Of a stretch of 64,000 nucleotides of DNA, positions 31,756 through 41,524 are shown piece after piece. Numbering within the stretch: position 1 is the first letter of the stretch; each line of letters begins with the position of its first letter. Below the pieces are notes generated by a model, which was not told the DNA's origin, did not search any database, and saw only the letters and a list, made by a program, of their open reading frames with translations. Source of the DNA: Cyphellophora europaea CBS 101466 (taxonomy: Eukaryota; Ascomycota; Eurotiomycetes; Chaetothyriales; Cyphellophoraceae); contig NW_008481811.1 of the NCBI RefSeq assembly GCF_000365145.1, forward strand, positions 1,302,001 through 1,366,000, in the 5' to 3' direction. Made by a program: the position numbers and the translations under genes.

Positions 31756-32466
31756 ATGATGACCCTCGCAGATAGTCTAGAATGGCAGAAATGTCAGCGC
31801 GGAGAGCTCTACGTCTCGTTCAGCCCAGAGCTCATCCAAGCTCGCGACAGGTGTGCCAGCGCCTGCCAGGCCTTCAACTTCTCCACCGATTCCTCTCGCC
31901 GCAACCGCGTCGGGCTCTGGCGGAAGATCACTGGGGATGAACGGCCACTGCCCCTTCCCACACCGGGGCAAGCGACAGATGACGATCTCTTCGTGGACGA
32001 TCCGTGGGTAGAGGCCCCCGTACGAGCCGACTACGGCGTCAATGTCATGCTCAGCCCTGGCGTGTTTCTGAACCACAATGCCACGTTCGTTGACTCTTGC
32101 CCTATCAGAATAGGTGCCAGGACCTTGATTGGACCGCACTGCTCATTCTTTTCCGGCACACACCCCCTGGACCCGGCAGTAAGGAACGGTACGGCTGGTC
32201 CGGAGACCGGGAAAGATATCGACATAGGCGAAGACTGCTGGCTGGGCGGTAACGTGATTGTCCTTCCGGGTGTGACAATTGGTCGGGGCTCGACTGTTGG
32301 AGCGGGCAGCGTGGTGACGAGGGACGTACCGCCTTTTCATCTGGTAGCTGGAAATCCAGCAAGGATTCTCAAGAAGATTACGTCGACATTAGACGCCGCG
32401 GCAGAGACTCAAGCTCCGACGAAGGAAAACCTGGAGGGCGCAGAGGTGGCGATGTCGAAATCATAG
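31756..32466 (+). CDS. Maltose/galactoside O-acetyltransferase-like enzyme (left-handed beta-helix)
   Basis: A single exon of 236 residues from the ATG at 31756 (MMTLADSLEWQKC). The N-terminal segment, with KCQRGELYVSFSPELIQARDRC, matches the MAC cap of bacterial and fungal maltose/galactoside acetyltransferases. The C-terminal half consists of hexapeptide repeats: IRIGARTLIGPHCSFFSGTH, IDIGEDCWLGGNVIVLPG and VTIGRGSTVGAGSVVTRDVP, ending VAGNPARILKKI. The catalytic histidine of this family is present in SGTHPLDP. These trimeric enzymes transfer acetyl from acetyl-CoA to sugar hydroxyls. The true fungal substrate is not known. The Lys/Glu-rich tail after ILKKI is extra. Intronless structure and a bacterial-type family would fit an old transfer, but the family is widespread in fungi. 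Confidence 0.93.
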   Translation: MMTLADSLEWQKCQRGELYVSFSPELIQARDRCASACQAFNFSTDSSRRNRVGLWRKITGDERPLPLPTPGQATDDDLFVDDPWVEAPVRADYGVNVMLSPGVFLNHNATFVDSCPIRIGARTLIGPHCSFFSGTHPLDPAVRNGTAGPETGKDIDIGEDCWLGGNVIVLPGVTIGRGSTVGAGSVVTRDVPPFHLVAGNPARILKKITSTLDAAAETQAPTKENLEGAEVAMSKS

Positions 32467-33140
32467 TTGTCCGATCTACGCCCCGTAGCTGCCAGGAGAA
32501 TTTCATATGGAGTCCAACCAGGACCTTGCTGGTGCAGTCAACAGGTCTCAGTGATTCAGGTCAAGGTAACGGCTCGACGGTTGGCTAGGCGCTGAAGCTG
32601 ACATCCACTTCTGCACATGAAGTTGCTTAAAGAAGTGCTAAGGGTACCGTCGTTAAGCTACCCGTAAACCATTCGTACAGCATTGTCGACAAATCACGCC
32701 ATTATGAGGAAAGTCTTGCCCCCAGATCTAGCTCTACAGGGTTGGTCGGGCCGGGTATGACATCCTGCGGGAGGTAAGTACACTCTGACGATTGGGCGGT
32801 CAGGCTTAAAGTGGCGGTGATGCACTTAGCCAGGAAGAAATGAGAGAGGGGATGCTTGTATGTAGGATGGGTGTATTGTTCAGGCCAATAGTGACCAGAG
32901 TCTACCACAGAGGATCGAGAGAGAAAGCGATGAGGCTTGACTCTGGGTCAGTAGAACCTCTCCATGTCTTCGCTTGTGAACGTTGTGGCTGCAAAATGTG
33001 CCAGCTGTGACCCTTTCGGCCTCATGGTCTCGCATCGCTGGGCAATCTCTCGCGTGCCCGATGGCTTTCTGAATCAATCACTCCCAATCCTCCAAGCCGT
33101 AGAGCAATCAATGCCATCTCCTCCCCGGGCCAGGGAGACA
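32467..33140. other. Intergenic
   Basis: This lies between the acetyltransferase stop and the 3' end of the degraded BTB gene. Short frames only; no domain or repeat seen. Confidence 0.5.
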
Positions 33141-33840
33141 TCAACTCTCTTGAGTTTCCTTGGCCGGTGGGTAATTGAGACACAGGACCAAGTCGCGATT
33201 CTCTCGCAGATGGCCTGAGTCTGTTGCATACACAGCTCGTAGCACCGCGATTTCATCGTCCTGCCGTTCTTGGGACTGCTCGACAGAGTGAAAGCTACCC
33301 GACTCATCCTTATATTTCTTACACCCAAAGCTCTCTGCAAAGCGACGGGAAGCCTCTTGCTTCAGATCTTCCACACCACACTTATCCGGCCACAATCATC
33401 ATGTAATGATGCGGCAAACAACGGTCTGGCCAGCCTTTGTTGGTGCAGTGGAAGTTATCAGAGACACCATGGAATTGAGCCAGCTTATCGCCAGTCATAG
33501 AAATCGTCAAGCTTTTTGTTGAATAGTCTCCGGTGTCCATGTACGTGAGCATGCGGGCAATGAGTGCTGGATCGTCTTCGGGGAGTTCGAGAGACTGATT
33601 GACTCCTTCCTGTTGCGATACTAGCCTTCGACATTGACTGGGTGATGGAAACCTTGAACCGCATAACTCACACGGAAGATAGGCTTGACGGCAGCCTCAT
33701 TTGGCTGAAGAATCATTCGGTGAACTTTCAACTCGTGGCCATCTTCACACTTGAGCACAAAGTCGTGGAACAAACTGGTCGAGAGCTGTGAGGCGAAGCC
33801 TTCCGTGAAGCCTTCTGCCAGGCTGTCAGGATCCGCCATG
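33141..33840 (-). pseudogene. BTB/POZ-domain protein gene, apparently frameshifted
   Basis: On the minus strand the ATG at 33840 opens MADPDSLAEGFTEGF, then the BTB start FHDFVLKCEDGHELKVHRMIL. A likely intron (donor GTGAGT at about 33671, acceptor CAACAG at about 33612) leads to VNQSLELPEDDPALIARML and the hallmark TGDYSTKSL. The frame continues to a stop right after MMIVAG (about 33382). One base further along, the next frame resumes with the expected BTB sequence DKCGVEDLKQEASRRFAESF and runs to a stop at 33141. A single extra base in the GGCCGGATAAG stretch therefore breaks an otherwise normal domain. The strand after HRMIL (QPNEAAVKPIF) is also unusual for the family. It could be a pseudogene, a sequencing error or a gene with an unrecognised intron. 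Confidence 0.6.
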
Positions 33841-34020
33841 ACCGAGTCCAGGTGGGTAAGAATTTGCAAGAGGTTGACGATTGGAAAAAGATTGCAGCTA
33901 TAACACAAGAAATAGCGAAGGAAGAGGCAGCAAGAGTAGGGTGTCGTGACTGACAAGTGACTGACTGCTTGTTGAATCCAAAGAGCGCCCAGGAACCTGG
34001 TGGCTGTACCTCGTGTTCCT

Positions 34021-35932
34021 TTACTTCACAGCAACATTATGCTCAGTTCGACCATGCTCCATCGTTCTCTCGCGCGTCACCTTGAACTCAGTTGTACCCA
34101 GGCTAGACACATCATAGCCTTCGCTAAGCAAATAATTCTTGAAGCGTTCATCCTCCTCCTCAATCATGTCCTGTCCAACATTCGGCAGTCCAAACCATGC
34201 AACAATTGCACTGAAAATGCATAGCGAACTGGACACCCAGAAGGGATACTGGCCTTGCTTGACGGTGTCCCCACCAGCAGCATCAATGATCAGCGGGAAT
34301 AGCCACGTCCCGATGAACGCTCCGACCTTTCCCCACGCCGCTGCCACTCTGTCGACACGTCAGCTGATGCTCCCAGGAAGCAAGCGGCAGTCTCACCCAT
34401 AGAAATGCCCTCGAATGGGAGTGCTAGCCAGCTTACTGCTCAGCAACCCGATATTCGCCCCGGGCCCTACCTCGCCCAGCGCGGCAAAGATGCCGTATAT
34501 GACCACGAAACCACCGACCCGGCTCGGCTGGTTCAAGTGCGGATACGCGGCCGTCATGGCGAAGCCCACAATGCCTTGCAGCGTCACGCCGAGCACCAAC
34601 GTGTTCTTTGCGCCAATCCAATCACTCAGGAACGCACCCAGCACCGCACCCGGGACCCAGAAGAAGTTGGTGAGGCAGGCCCACCCGAAGGAGCGCCATA
34701 GTGGTGCATCACTGGGGAGGATGAAGACGAGCCACGACGAGGCAAAGATGCCGAAGCTGTATGCGGAGAAGTTGTAGACGAACCAGATGACGGACATGAC
34801 GGTATTGCGGAACCAGTAGAATTTGATGATCAATTTCCAGGGATAAGAAGTCATCTTGTGGCGGGTGTACTGCTCGGGTTCTTTGAGCTTGAAGCGGAGA
34901 TAGAGCAGTGAGAGGGGCGGGATGGCGCCGAGGCCAATGCAAATGCGCCATGCTGTACGTAGATTGTCTTGTCCCGTGCAAAGGACAACGATCATCGGAA
35001 CCTGGACATTCAGGTTAGGCATGATAGCAAGCGGAGTGGAGGGAAATGGAAAATACGAAGGCAGAAACGACGAAACCAAGGTCGATCTGGGCGTCAGTGC
35101 AGAGCACGAACCAGCGGTTACGATCTAGATCAAACCAGTGTCAGTGGAAAGCTTAGCAATCAGGTCACGAATTGAACTTACGGCCTTTCTTGAGCTCGCC
35201 AGTGGATTCGGCTGCACCAACGCTGCCGGCAGGACTGGCAAGTGTCAGCTCAGCCTCGCCTTTGGGCAGCTTGATCGCAAAGAACGTACTATTCACCGCC
35301 GATGCCGATGCCGATCAAGAAGCGGAAAGCTTGGAGCGCCGCGAACATGCCTTGGATGTTACCACCAGCTCCGTAGGCCCCTGCGCAAAGAATAGAGAAT
35401 ACGATGAGGACTGAAATACCTCGGTCAGCATGCTTTGCGAACATACTGGGCAAAGGGCGGGCTCACCGATTGTTGAGATTAGCAACGAGTTCTTGCGCGA
35501 CCATCTATCGGACAGGACTCCAAAAACAAGGTGCCCTAGCACTGTGCCCGCAAAAGCAATGGATGAGACGTTGGACTGAACGTGGTTGTTCGTATATGCT
35601 TCGCCGTAGATGAGTCGAAGCATCGTGTTCACGCCGCCAATGACCTGTGTTCGCGATTAGTGCGACGAGGGTCCTGCAGCCGACGGTGGCTCTGAATACC
35701 CCATTGATGTAGCCTGAGTATCATTGTATCAGTATCGTGATGGCAGTTCGTGAGTGCCATCTCTCTCACCATCGCTAAACAATCCGGCGCCGCAAGCGAT
35801 CACCGGCCATGATCGATCCCAGCGACCCTTTGGGAGCTCGGAAAGCGGTATCTCGCCAAGAGCTAGTTCACGCTGAGCTGCATCGTCGTCACTGGAAACG
35901 GCAGTATCTCGTGGGTTCTTCTCATCAGCCAT
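34021..35932 (-). CDS. MFS transporter of the phosphate/glycerophosphodiester (Git1-like) group
   Basis: Eight exons (35932-35770, 35713-35700, 35644-35467, 35410-35290, 35234-35182, 35124-35057, 35001-34397, 34348-34021) give 509 residues in one frame. Recognisable parts are GAGLFSDGYINGVIGGVN in helix 1 and the MFS loop signature GVLSDRWSRKN. The family motif GIGIGGEYPAGSVGAAE and the sequence GHRNRWFVL come next. A Pro-rich mid loop (LKEPEQYTRHKM) is followed by C-terminal helices including FFWVPGAVLGAFLSDWIGAKN and WGKVGAFIGTWLFP. The GEYPAGS...ES-G-L-G-RNRWF pattern is that of yeast Git1 and its fungal relatives, which import glycerophosphoinositol or related glycerophosphodiesters with protons; Pho84-like phosphate transport is the alternative. 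Exon 2 has only 14 nt (encoding part of GYING). Confidence 0.93.
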
Positions 35933-36508
35933 TTTATGGTTGATGACCAGTGGGAGACTGAGGGAAGTGTACAGTATATATATGAACGAGAGATCCGTGG
36001 ATGCTCGCTAAGTCCCAACATTCTGGGCTGGACCCTTCACGCTCCACGTGCGTGAGCCTTGTGATCCGGCACTGGAGTTGAGCATGGTATTTCTGCTGTT
36101 CGGTACTCATCGATCACCGGCTATACCTAAAAAGGTGTGCAGCCCATGAGAGGACGTTGAGGAGCAGCCAATCAGCCGTCGAGACAGAGCACGGGTAGTA
36201 TGGTTGCAAGCCATTAGTTTGATGTCGGTGCCATCTTGTGGGCTCAGGTTGATGGCGCTGTCTAGCGTTGCAGTATTCGGTAGTCGACCTTGTGGGATAT
36301 GCATTCTCTATCCGCCATTCCACGCGAGTTGCTGTTTTGGTAGGGCCGAATGCGCGTGACTAACCCTCTGGTTGGACTCACTTGTGCAAGCACCGAGCGA
36401 AGGATTGTTTACATCGCCGCACAAACATGCTTTGGATGAGAACGAGATGAGATCTGCGCGAATTCAGTACTGATATTTCGTGTTTGTACATGTACATTGT
36501 GCACAAAA
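35933..36508. other. Intergenic
   Basis: This is the promoter of the MFS gene (with a TATA run at 35975-35983) and the 3' side of the CoA ligase gene. No gene-like frame is seen. Confidence 0.5.
35975..35983 (-). promoter_or_regulatory. TATA element of the MFS transporter gene
   Basis: An alternating T/A run of nine bases lies about 43 bp upstream of the minus-strand ATG at 35932. If used, it implies a very short 5' leader. This is inference from sequence. Confidence 0.45.
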
Positions 36509-38250
36509 TCAGATCTTCGCCTTCTTCCCACTTTGCTTCTCTTCCTGCTTGGCCTTGTCCTTCAATACTCTCCGCAAGATCTTACCGCTGGCAGATTTCG
36601 GAACTTCATCGATGAAGCGTACGCCTCCCCGGAGGCGCTTGTGGCTCGCAACTTGGCCTGATACCCAGTCAACGATCTCCTTAGCATCCTTCTCGCTGTT
36701 TTTGCCCTTTGCTGGCACAACGTATGCTCTCGGCACTTCGGTGTGCATCTCTTCGTCCTGGACACCGATGACAGCAACGTCGTTGACGCTGGGATGGTCC
36801 ATAAGCTTGCCCTCCAACTCTGCTGGAGCGACCTGGAAGCCCTTGTATTTAATCAGCTCCTTCACACGGTCGGTGATGTAGAAATTCTCGTGTTTGTCCT
36901 GATATCCCACGTCTCCTGTTTTGAAGTACCCGTCTTCCGACATAGCCTCCTTGGTAGCAGCTTCGTTCTTCCAGTAGCCCTTGAAGATGTTCGGCCCACT
37001 GAGCCAGAGCTCGCCCGTCTCACCTGGGCCTAATTCTCTGCCTTCAGGAGAGATATACTTGGCTTTCATGTTCGGGAACATCTTGCCAACGCTCCCCACC
37101 GAGTCGTACCACTCATCCCAGGGCTGCGAGGTTATTAGAGTTTACTCATCAGACAGAATGGCACATACCTGAGTGTGTGTCATGGGAGAGGTCTCGCTCA
37201 ATCCATAAGCTTGGTTGATCTTGATATTTGTGCGCTTATGCACACTATCGACAAGCTCTTTGGTCAATGGAGCAGCACCGCAGGTAATCATCTTGACGCT
37301 GCGGATATCATATTTATCCACGATCTCATCTCGTGCTAGACGGACGATGACTGGAGGGGCGACGTAGATGAAGGTGATCTTGTGCTCTTGAATAGCCTTC
37401 AAGAAGACCTCGAGATTGAAAGCAGGCATGACCACCACTTCAAGTCCGCGATGTAGTGGCTGATGGACCAGACCTGTCAGACCGTAGATGTGGAAGAAGG
37501 GTAAGACACCGAGAATCTTGTCTTTCCCACCAGAGTACCACTTCCCCACCGCACCATTGATCAGCAGTACATCTGAGATGATATTGCGGTGGCTCAGCAT
37601 GACGCCCTTGGGGAGGCCAGTGGTGCCGGATGAGTAAGCGAGAAATGCGAGGTCACCGTCAGGATCCATCTTCCTCCTCCGATACCTCACAGCTCCGCTT
37701 GTTGGGCGGATATTGGACCAGTGCTTATACTTGTGGGCTTCATCCCGCTGCTCTCCAATCAAAATAATACGGTCATTGGGTATCCCTGCTTTCTCTGCAG
37801 CTTTTGCAGCGTTGGGGAGAAAGTCCTTGGTCGTGACAAGAGCTTTGGCCTCTGAGTTGGACAGCTGAAATTCCAATTCATTTGCCGAGTAAGCAGGGTT
37901 TGCTGGGGTGACGATACCGCCAGCGTAAAAGGTACCATAGACGACCGGGGCAAAGTCGATATCGTTGGGTGCGTAGACAGCGAGCACATCGCCTTTGTTC
38001 CAATCCCACAGATTCCTCAGGCCTTTGCCGAAGGCAGTAGCAGCTTCGCGAACCTCAACCCACGTATACTTGCGTGAGGAGTTGTCGCATGATCGATATA
38101 TCACTGAGATGTGTTAATACATTGGCACTACCATTATTTGGTGATCGCACCCTGATCGTCCGAGAAGCCACGGTCCTTGCGCTCGAACATGAAACCCCAC
38201 AAGTCCACATTGGGAATGTCGACCGTGGTAAAGGAGGATTCGGTAGGCAT
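36509..38250 (-). CDS. 4-coumarate-CoA ligase-like adenylate-forming enzyme, probable PTS1 -AKI
   Basis: Three exons (38250-38151, 38103-37169, 37123-36509) give 549 residues, the usual size for 4CL/firefly-luciferase-like acyl-CoA ligases. ATP-binding P-loop YSSGTTGLPKG lies near residues 192-202, QAYGLSETSP near 333, the ribose-binding motif YFKTGDVGYQD near 412 and the hinge KELIKYKGFQVAP after it. The catalytic lysine sits in SASGKILRR near 527. The enzyme makes an acyl-adenylate and then a CoA thioester of a fatty or aromatic acid; which one is not visible. The last three residues, AKI, match a known fungal variant of the peroxisomal targeting signal PTS1. It is divergent from pex11 across a promoter with three CCTCGG boxes. 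Confidence 0.94.
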
Positions 38251-38269
38251 GTTGAGCTGTCTTGGTTTG

Positions 38270-38275
38270 CCGAGG
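38270..38275 (-). promoter_or_regulatory. CCTCGG box 1 (FarA/FarB-type fatty-acid response core)
   Basis: The hexamer lies 20 bp upstream of the CoA ligase ATG. CCTCGG is the core recognised by the FarA/FarB (CTF1-type) regulators of fatty-acid genes in filamentous ascomycetes. Binding here is inferred. Confidence 0.45.
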
Positions 38276-38538
38276 TTTCTCGCTAGCTCATGCCGCTGGC
38301 CCCAGTGCCAGGGATAGATGAATGAGCGCAATCAGATTGAGGCAGCTCACAACAGGTGTTCAGTTCATCCTCAATACACCAGATTGCTTCAAAAGTCCGA
38401 ATGAAAAAGTAAGAACAGCTGTTGCGCAACGAAAAGGCCGAGCTGGATGGCATCATGTCGCGTTCCCCACACAATTGCGCTAGCGGAGCAGGGGTCGTCA
38501 GTGAGGGTAGATCCCCGGAGTACGGAATTGGGGGCCCT

Positions 38539-38544
38539 CCGAGG
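38539..38544 (-). promoter_or_regulatory. CCTCGG box 2
   Basis: Second copy of the hexamer, read as CCGAGG on the plus strand, near the centre of the shared promoter. Confidence 0.45.
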
Positions 38545-38756
38545 CTGGTTGCTTCATTGTGGGTGTTGGACTATTGCTCAATCCTGAAGTGTAGCTTGAA
38601 TCTATGTTGCTTTAGTGACCCGACAACCGTAGTGGATGAGCCTTCGTTGAGGCTGCCCCTACTCACCACCATACTGTTACTGTTGCGAGGCCCGAGTCCG
38701 TTCGTGCCTGCCTTAGACTGCCCTTGCCCTCGCCCGCAGATCTAGGGTCAGCGCAG

Positions 38757-38762
38757 CCGAGG
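38757..38762 (-). promoter_or_regulatory. CCTCGG box 3
   Basis: Third copy, about 136 bp upstream of the pex11 ATG and in the same orientation as the other two. Confidence 0.45.
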
Positions 38763-38897
38763 CACCCAGTGCTTGGCGTCACAAGCCAGGCCGAGCGCAG
38801 TCCACCAGTCCTGACCTCAAACTCTCCTTCTCCATCCTCCCAACAACCATCGCTTCGTCTTCTACTAACGCGAAGTTGTGTATACTACAGCGTCAAG

Positions 38898-39717
38898 ATG
38901 GTCGCGGACGCGCTAGTCTATCATCCAGCAGTGGCGCACTACTTGCGCTACGTTGCAACCACTGTTGGGAGAGATAAAGGTCCGTTACCCCGAATAGGCT
39001 GACATTGGCACTGGAAATTGACACATCGCCAGTCTTGCGGACGATTCAGTACTTTAGTCGCTTCTATGCCTGGTATCTCTACCGCACGAACAACCCAGAA
39101 CGTCTCATCCAGCCCTGGGCGACAGTCAAGACCCAATTCGCCTTGACCCGTAAGATTCTCCGCATCGGCAAGTTCGTGGAGCATCTCCGCGCTGCAAGTG
39201 AGATTTACGATGCCTCTATCAAGGCCAATAGTGGCGATAAGGTCACACAGTATCTCCAGCTACTGCGACAAGTCGGATATACAGGCTACATGTTCTTCGA
39301 CATGCTGACCGTGCCGGACGCGCTCGGTGTCAAGAAATACGAGAGTGCAAAGCGGCTCCAGGCCACGGCATACCGCATGTGGCTGTTCGGTCTCATCTCG
39401 AGCGCAAGCGCAGGTCTCTACGCACACTACAAGCTGCAAGCCCGCGTCAAGGCCACCGATGAGAAGGATGCGGAGGGTAAGGTCGAGAGATTGACTTTGG
39501 CAAAGTAGGCATCACCATGTCCCATGAAGACCCCAGCAGCTAACTGTGGATCAGACAACAAAAGGTCACCAACATTCAGCTCGTGTCCGACCTGTGCGAC
39601 TTGACTGTTCCCAGCACCTTCCTCGGCTACACCAATCTGGACGATGGTCTGATAGGCCTTGCCGGCACTCTTTCGAGCTTGCTCGGTGTGTACGGCGCTT
39701 GGCAGAAAACGGCATGA
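38898..39717 (+). CDS. pex11: Peroxisomal membrane protein Pex11
   Basis: Three exons (38898-38979, 39033-39504, 39555-39717) give 238 residues, the normal Pex11 length. Family strings are YFSRFYAWYLYR, FALTRKILRIGKFVEHLRAA and a C-terminal block VSDLCDLTVPSTFLGYTNLDDGLIGLAG with LSSLLGVYGAWQKT. Pex11 is an amphipathic-helix protein of the peroxisome membrane that drives elongation and proliferation before fission and is normally induced by fatty acids. Intron 2 begins directly at an apparent stop (GCA AAG TAG), so splicing is needed for the last 54 residues. Sharing a promoter with a putative peroxisomal CoA ligase supports the assignment. Confidence 0.97.
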
Positions 39718-41060
39718 TCTCGCCATAATTCTAGCAATGCACGAACCCTCAAACGTCAAGCTCAGTTTCAACTAACGCGAAATAATCTGGCACTTCTCCA
39801 ACACAGGTTGTTGTGGCTCAGACAAGGCTAAGAATGCCGTCGGTGATGGCGCCGCCAGCCGTCCTCCGGTTCCTCCCGAGCTGGAATAGGAACCCCCAAT
39901 AATCTGGAACCTCCCCCAATATGGGACCATGGGGTTCCATATTTTTCTCCATGTTTGACATTGGGCGAGACCCGGAATCCAAACACGAAAACATCCAAAG
40001 ATAGTGTGGTGTTCAATGGAGTCGATCTGTTCCAATTCATTTTCGTGCTCGGGTCCCTCCTGTTGCTGTCTTTCCGGACCACTTCCGATGCCAACGTGCT
40101 GTCGGGCCAGTCCGTGTGATTTTCATGCTGTGCCTGTAGACTCGACTCGTTGCCGAACTTAGAAATATATTGCCGCGCACGTGTCGGCGGTCCTTGAAGC
40201 TGGCACTTTGGTTTGCTGGGATACGAGGTGTGGTCTAGACTTATACGAGCCTACCACGTCCACGTCTAGCCAAGACGACGTTCCACCGCTTGCCTAGTCC
40301 CTGCTAGCCGCACAGGCAACGTGTAGATGCTGTTCGAGGCAGTCCTGCATGACCTCTGGGCGATGAGCCGACAGGCGCGACAGTGGCTCGATGAGGCTAT
40401 TCGAGACCCACTTTCGGGCAGTGAAATCTGCGACCTCACCCCCCTCTACCAAAGCGAGTCCAGGAGCGTAGTCGATATTCATGGCGGCTTGCCATATCAA
40501 AGGCCTTTGCAGCAGCGCCTCAAGTCTATCTGCTGTCGGTGGAGAAGCCAGTACTTAGATGAGGTGCTGGAATTACAAAGCCTTTGCCGGCCTGAATCTT
40601 GGAGGCTGATGATGCGGCCGTAAATGCTGCTAGCCAAGGAATCTGTTCAGAATCCACGCCTACGGATACTGGCTTGCACACATTGTCAGTTGCAGAACAG
40701 GTCAAATAACGGAGAATCCAGATGTTCCGATGACTGCTGCGGCCGTATAAGTCAACGGGACAAGAGTTATCGATCTGCCCGGTGATGAATGCTACGATAC
40801 AACTGATGCTTTGCCTGTGGCCGAATTGGCAACGCTTCCGACGGTTTCAAGGACGTAGATGACTAACGCTGATTTGCCAACATCTCAGCCACGATTGATC
40901 GCCATTAGCTTTCGGGCGAGAAACTTGACATACGCATGATATAAGATGAGGCGCATGCGTGGAAATCACAATCTCAACAACAGGGGACGAAAACAAGAAG
41001 CGTTGTTGTATTCTCACTTCAACAGCAAGCACTTCTTGGCCCTTAGCAAACTAGCAAATC
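39718..41060. other. Intergenic, about 1.3 kb
   Basis: No supported gene. A 98-codon plus-strand frame (40327-40623) starts with a good ATG but has no recognisable domain. An 8-bp inverted repeat GGAACCCC / GGGGTTCC lies at 39889-39896 and 39931-39938, with a nested AATATGG / CCATATT pair. I see no tRNA. Confidence 0.45.
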
Positions 41061-41524
41061 ATGTCGCACCTCCAGTATTTCACCTACAAGGGTTTCGGCG
41101 AAAGAGTGCAGAAAGACACGCACTACAGTCAGGCAGTCCGGATCGGAAACATTGTAAAGATTTCCGGCCAATGTAAGCCATCCTCATCAGGCAACCTCAA
41201 ATGCCAAGCCAATATGATTGACAACGCTTAGGTGGTTGGGATCGTTTGACCGAGGAAATACCAAGTGACATTGGCCAACAGGTCGATCGAGTCTTTGACA
41301 ATGTCGAGCATACCCTGCGGCAAGCCGGTGGAAGTGGGTGGGAGCAGGTATATCAAATTCGTCTCTACGCAGCGCCGTTCGACATGGAAGTAACCGAGCA
41401 CTTCATTCGCAACCTCCGCAAGTACTTACCTAACCATCAGCCACTGTTGACTGGGGTTGGCGTCGCCGCTCTGTACGGCGGGGCGAGGCTCGAGGTGGAG
41501 GTTGAGGCGCATCTTGGTGAATGA
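41061..41524 (+). CDS. RidA/YjgF/YER057c/UK114-family protein
   Basis: Two exons (41061-41172, 41232-41524) give 134 residues. The trimeric RidA fold is recognised by HYSQAVRIGNIVKISGQCGWD at the start, QVDRVFDNVEHTLRQAG in the helix, WEQVYQIRLY and VGVAALYGGARLEVEVEAH near the end. RidA proteins deaminate reactive enamine/imine intermediates made by PLP enzymes. In the archetype an arginine near position 105 binds the substrate carboxylate. Here the corresponding stretch is GVAALYGGARLEVEVEA, with an Arg after the Gly-Gly-Ala, so the residue may be displaced. This looks like one of the divergent subfamilies rather than RidA itself. Confidence 0.9.

Larger units (their letters stand above)
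38251..38897. other. Shared divergent promoter of the CoA ligase and pex11
   Basis: A 647-bp non-coding stretch containing three copies of CCGAGG (CCTCGG on the other strand), listed separately. There is no gene-like open frame. Confidence 0.65.

Noticed and set aside
40327..40623. 98-codon plus-strand frame upstream of the RidA gene
   Set aside because: No domain is recognised and a minus-strand frame of similar quality overlaps it. Not supportable without transcript data.
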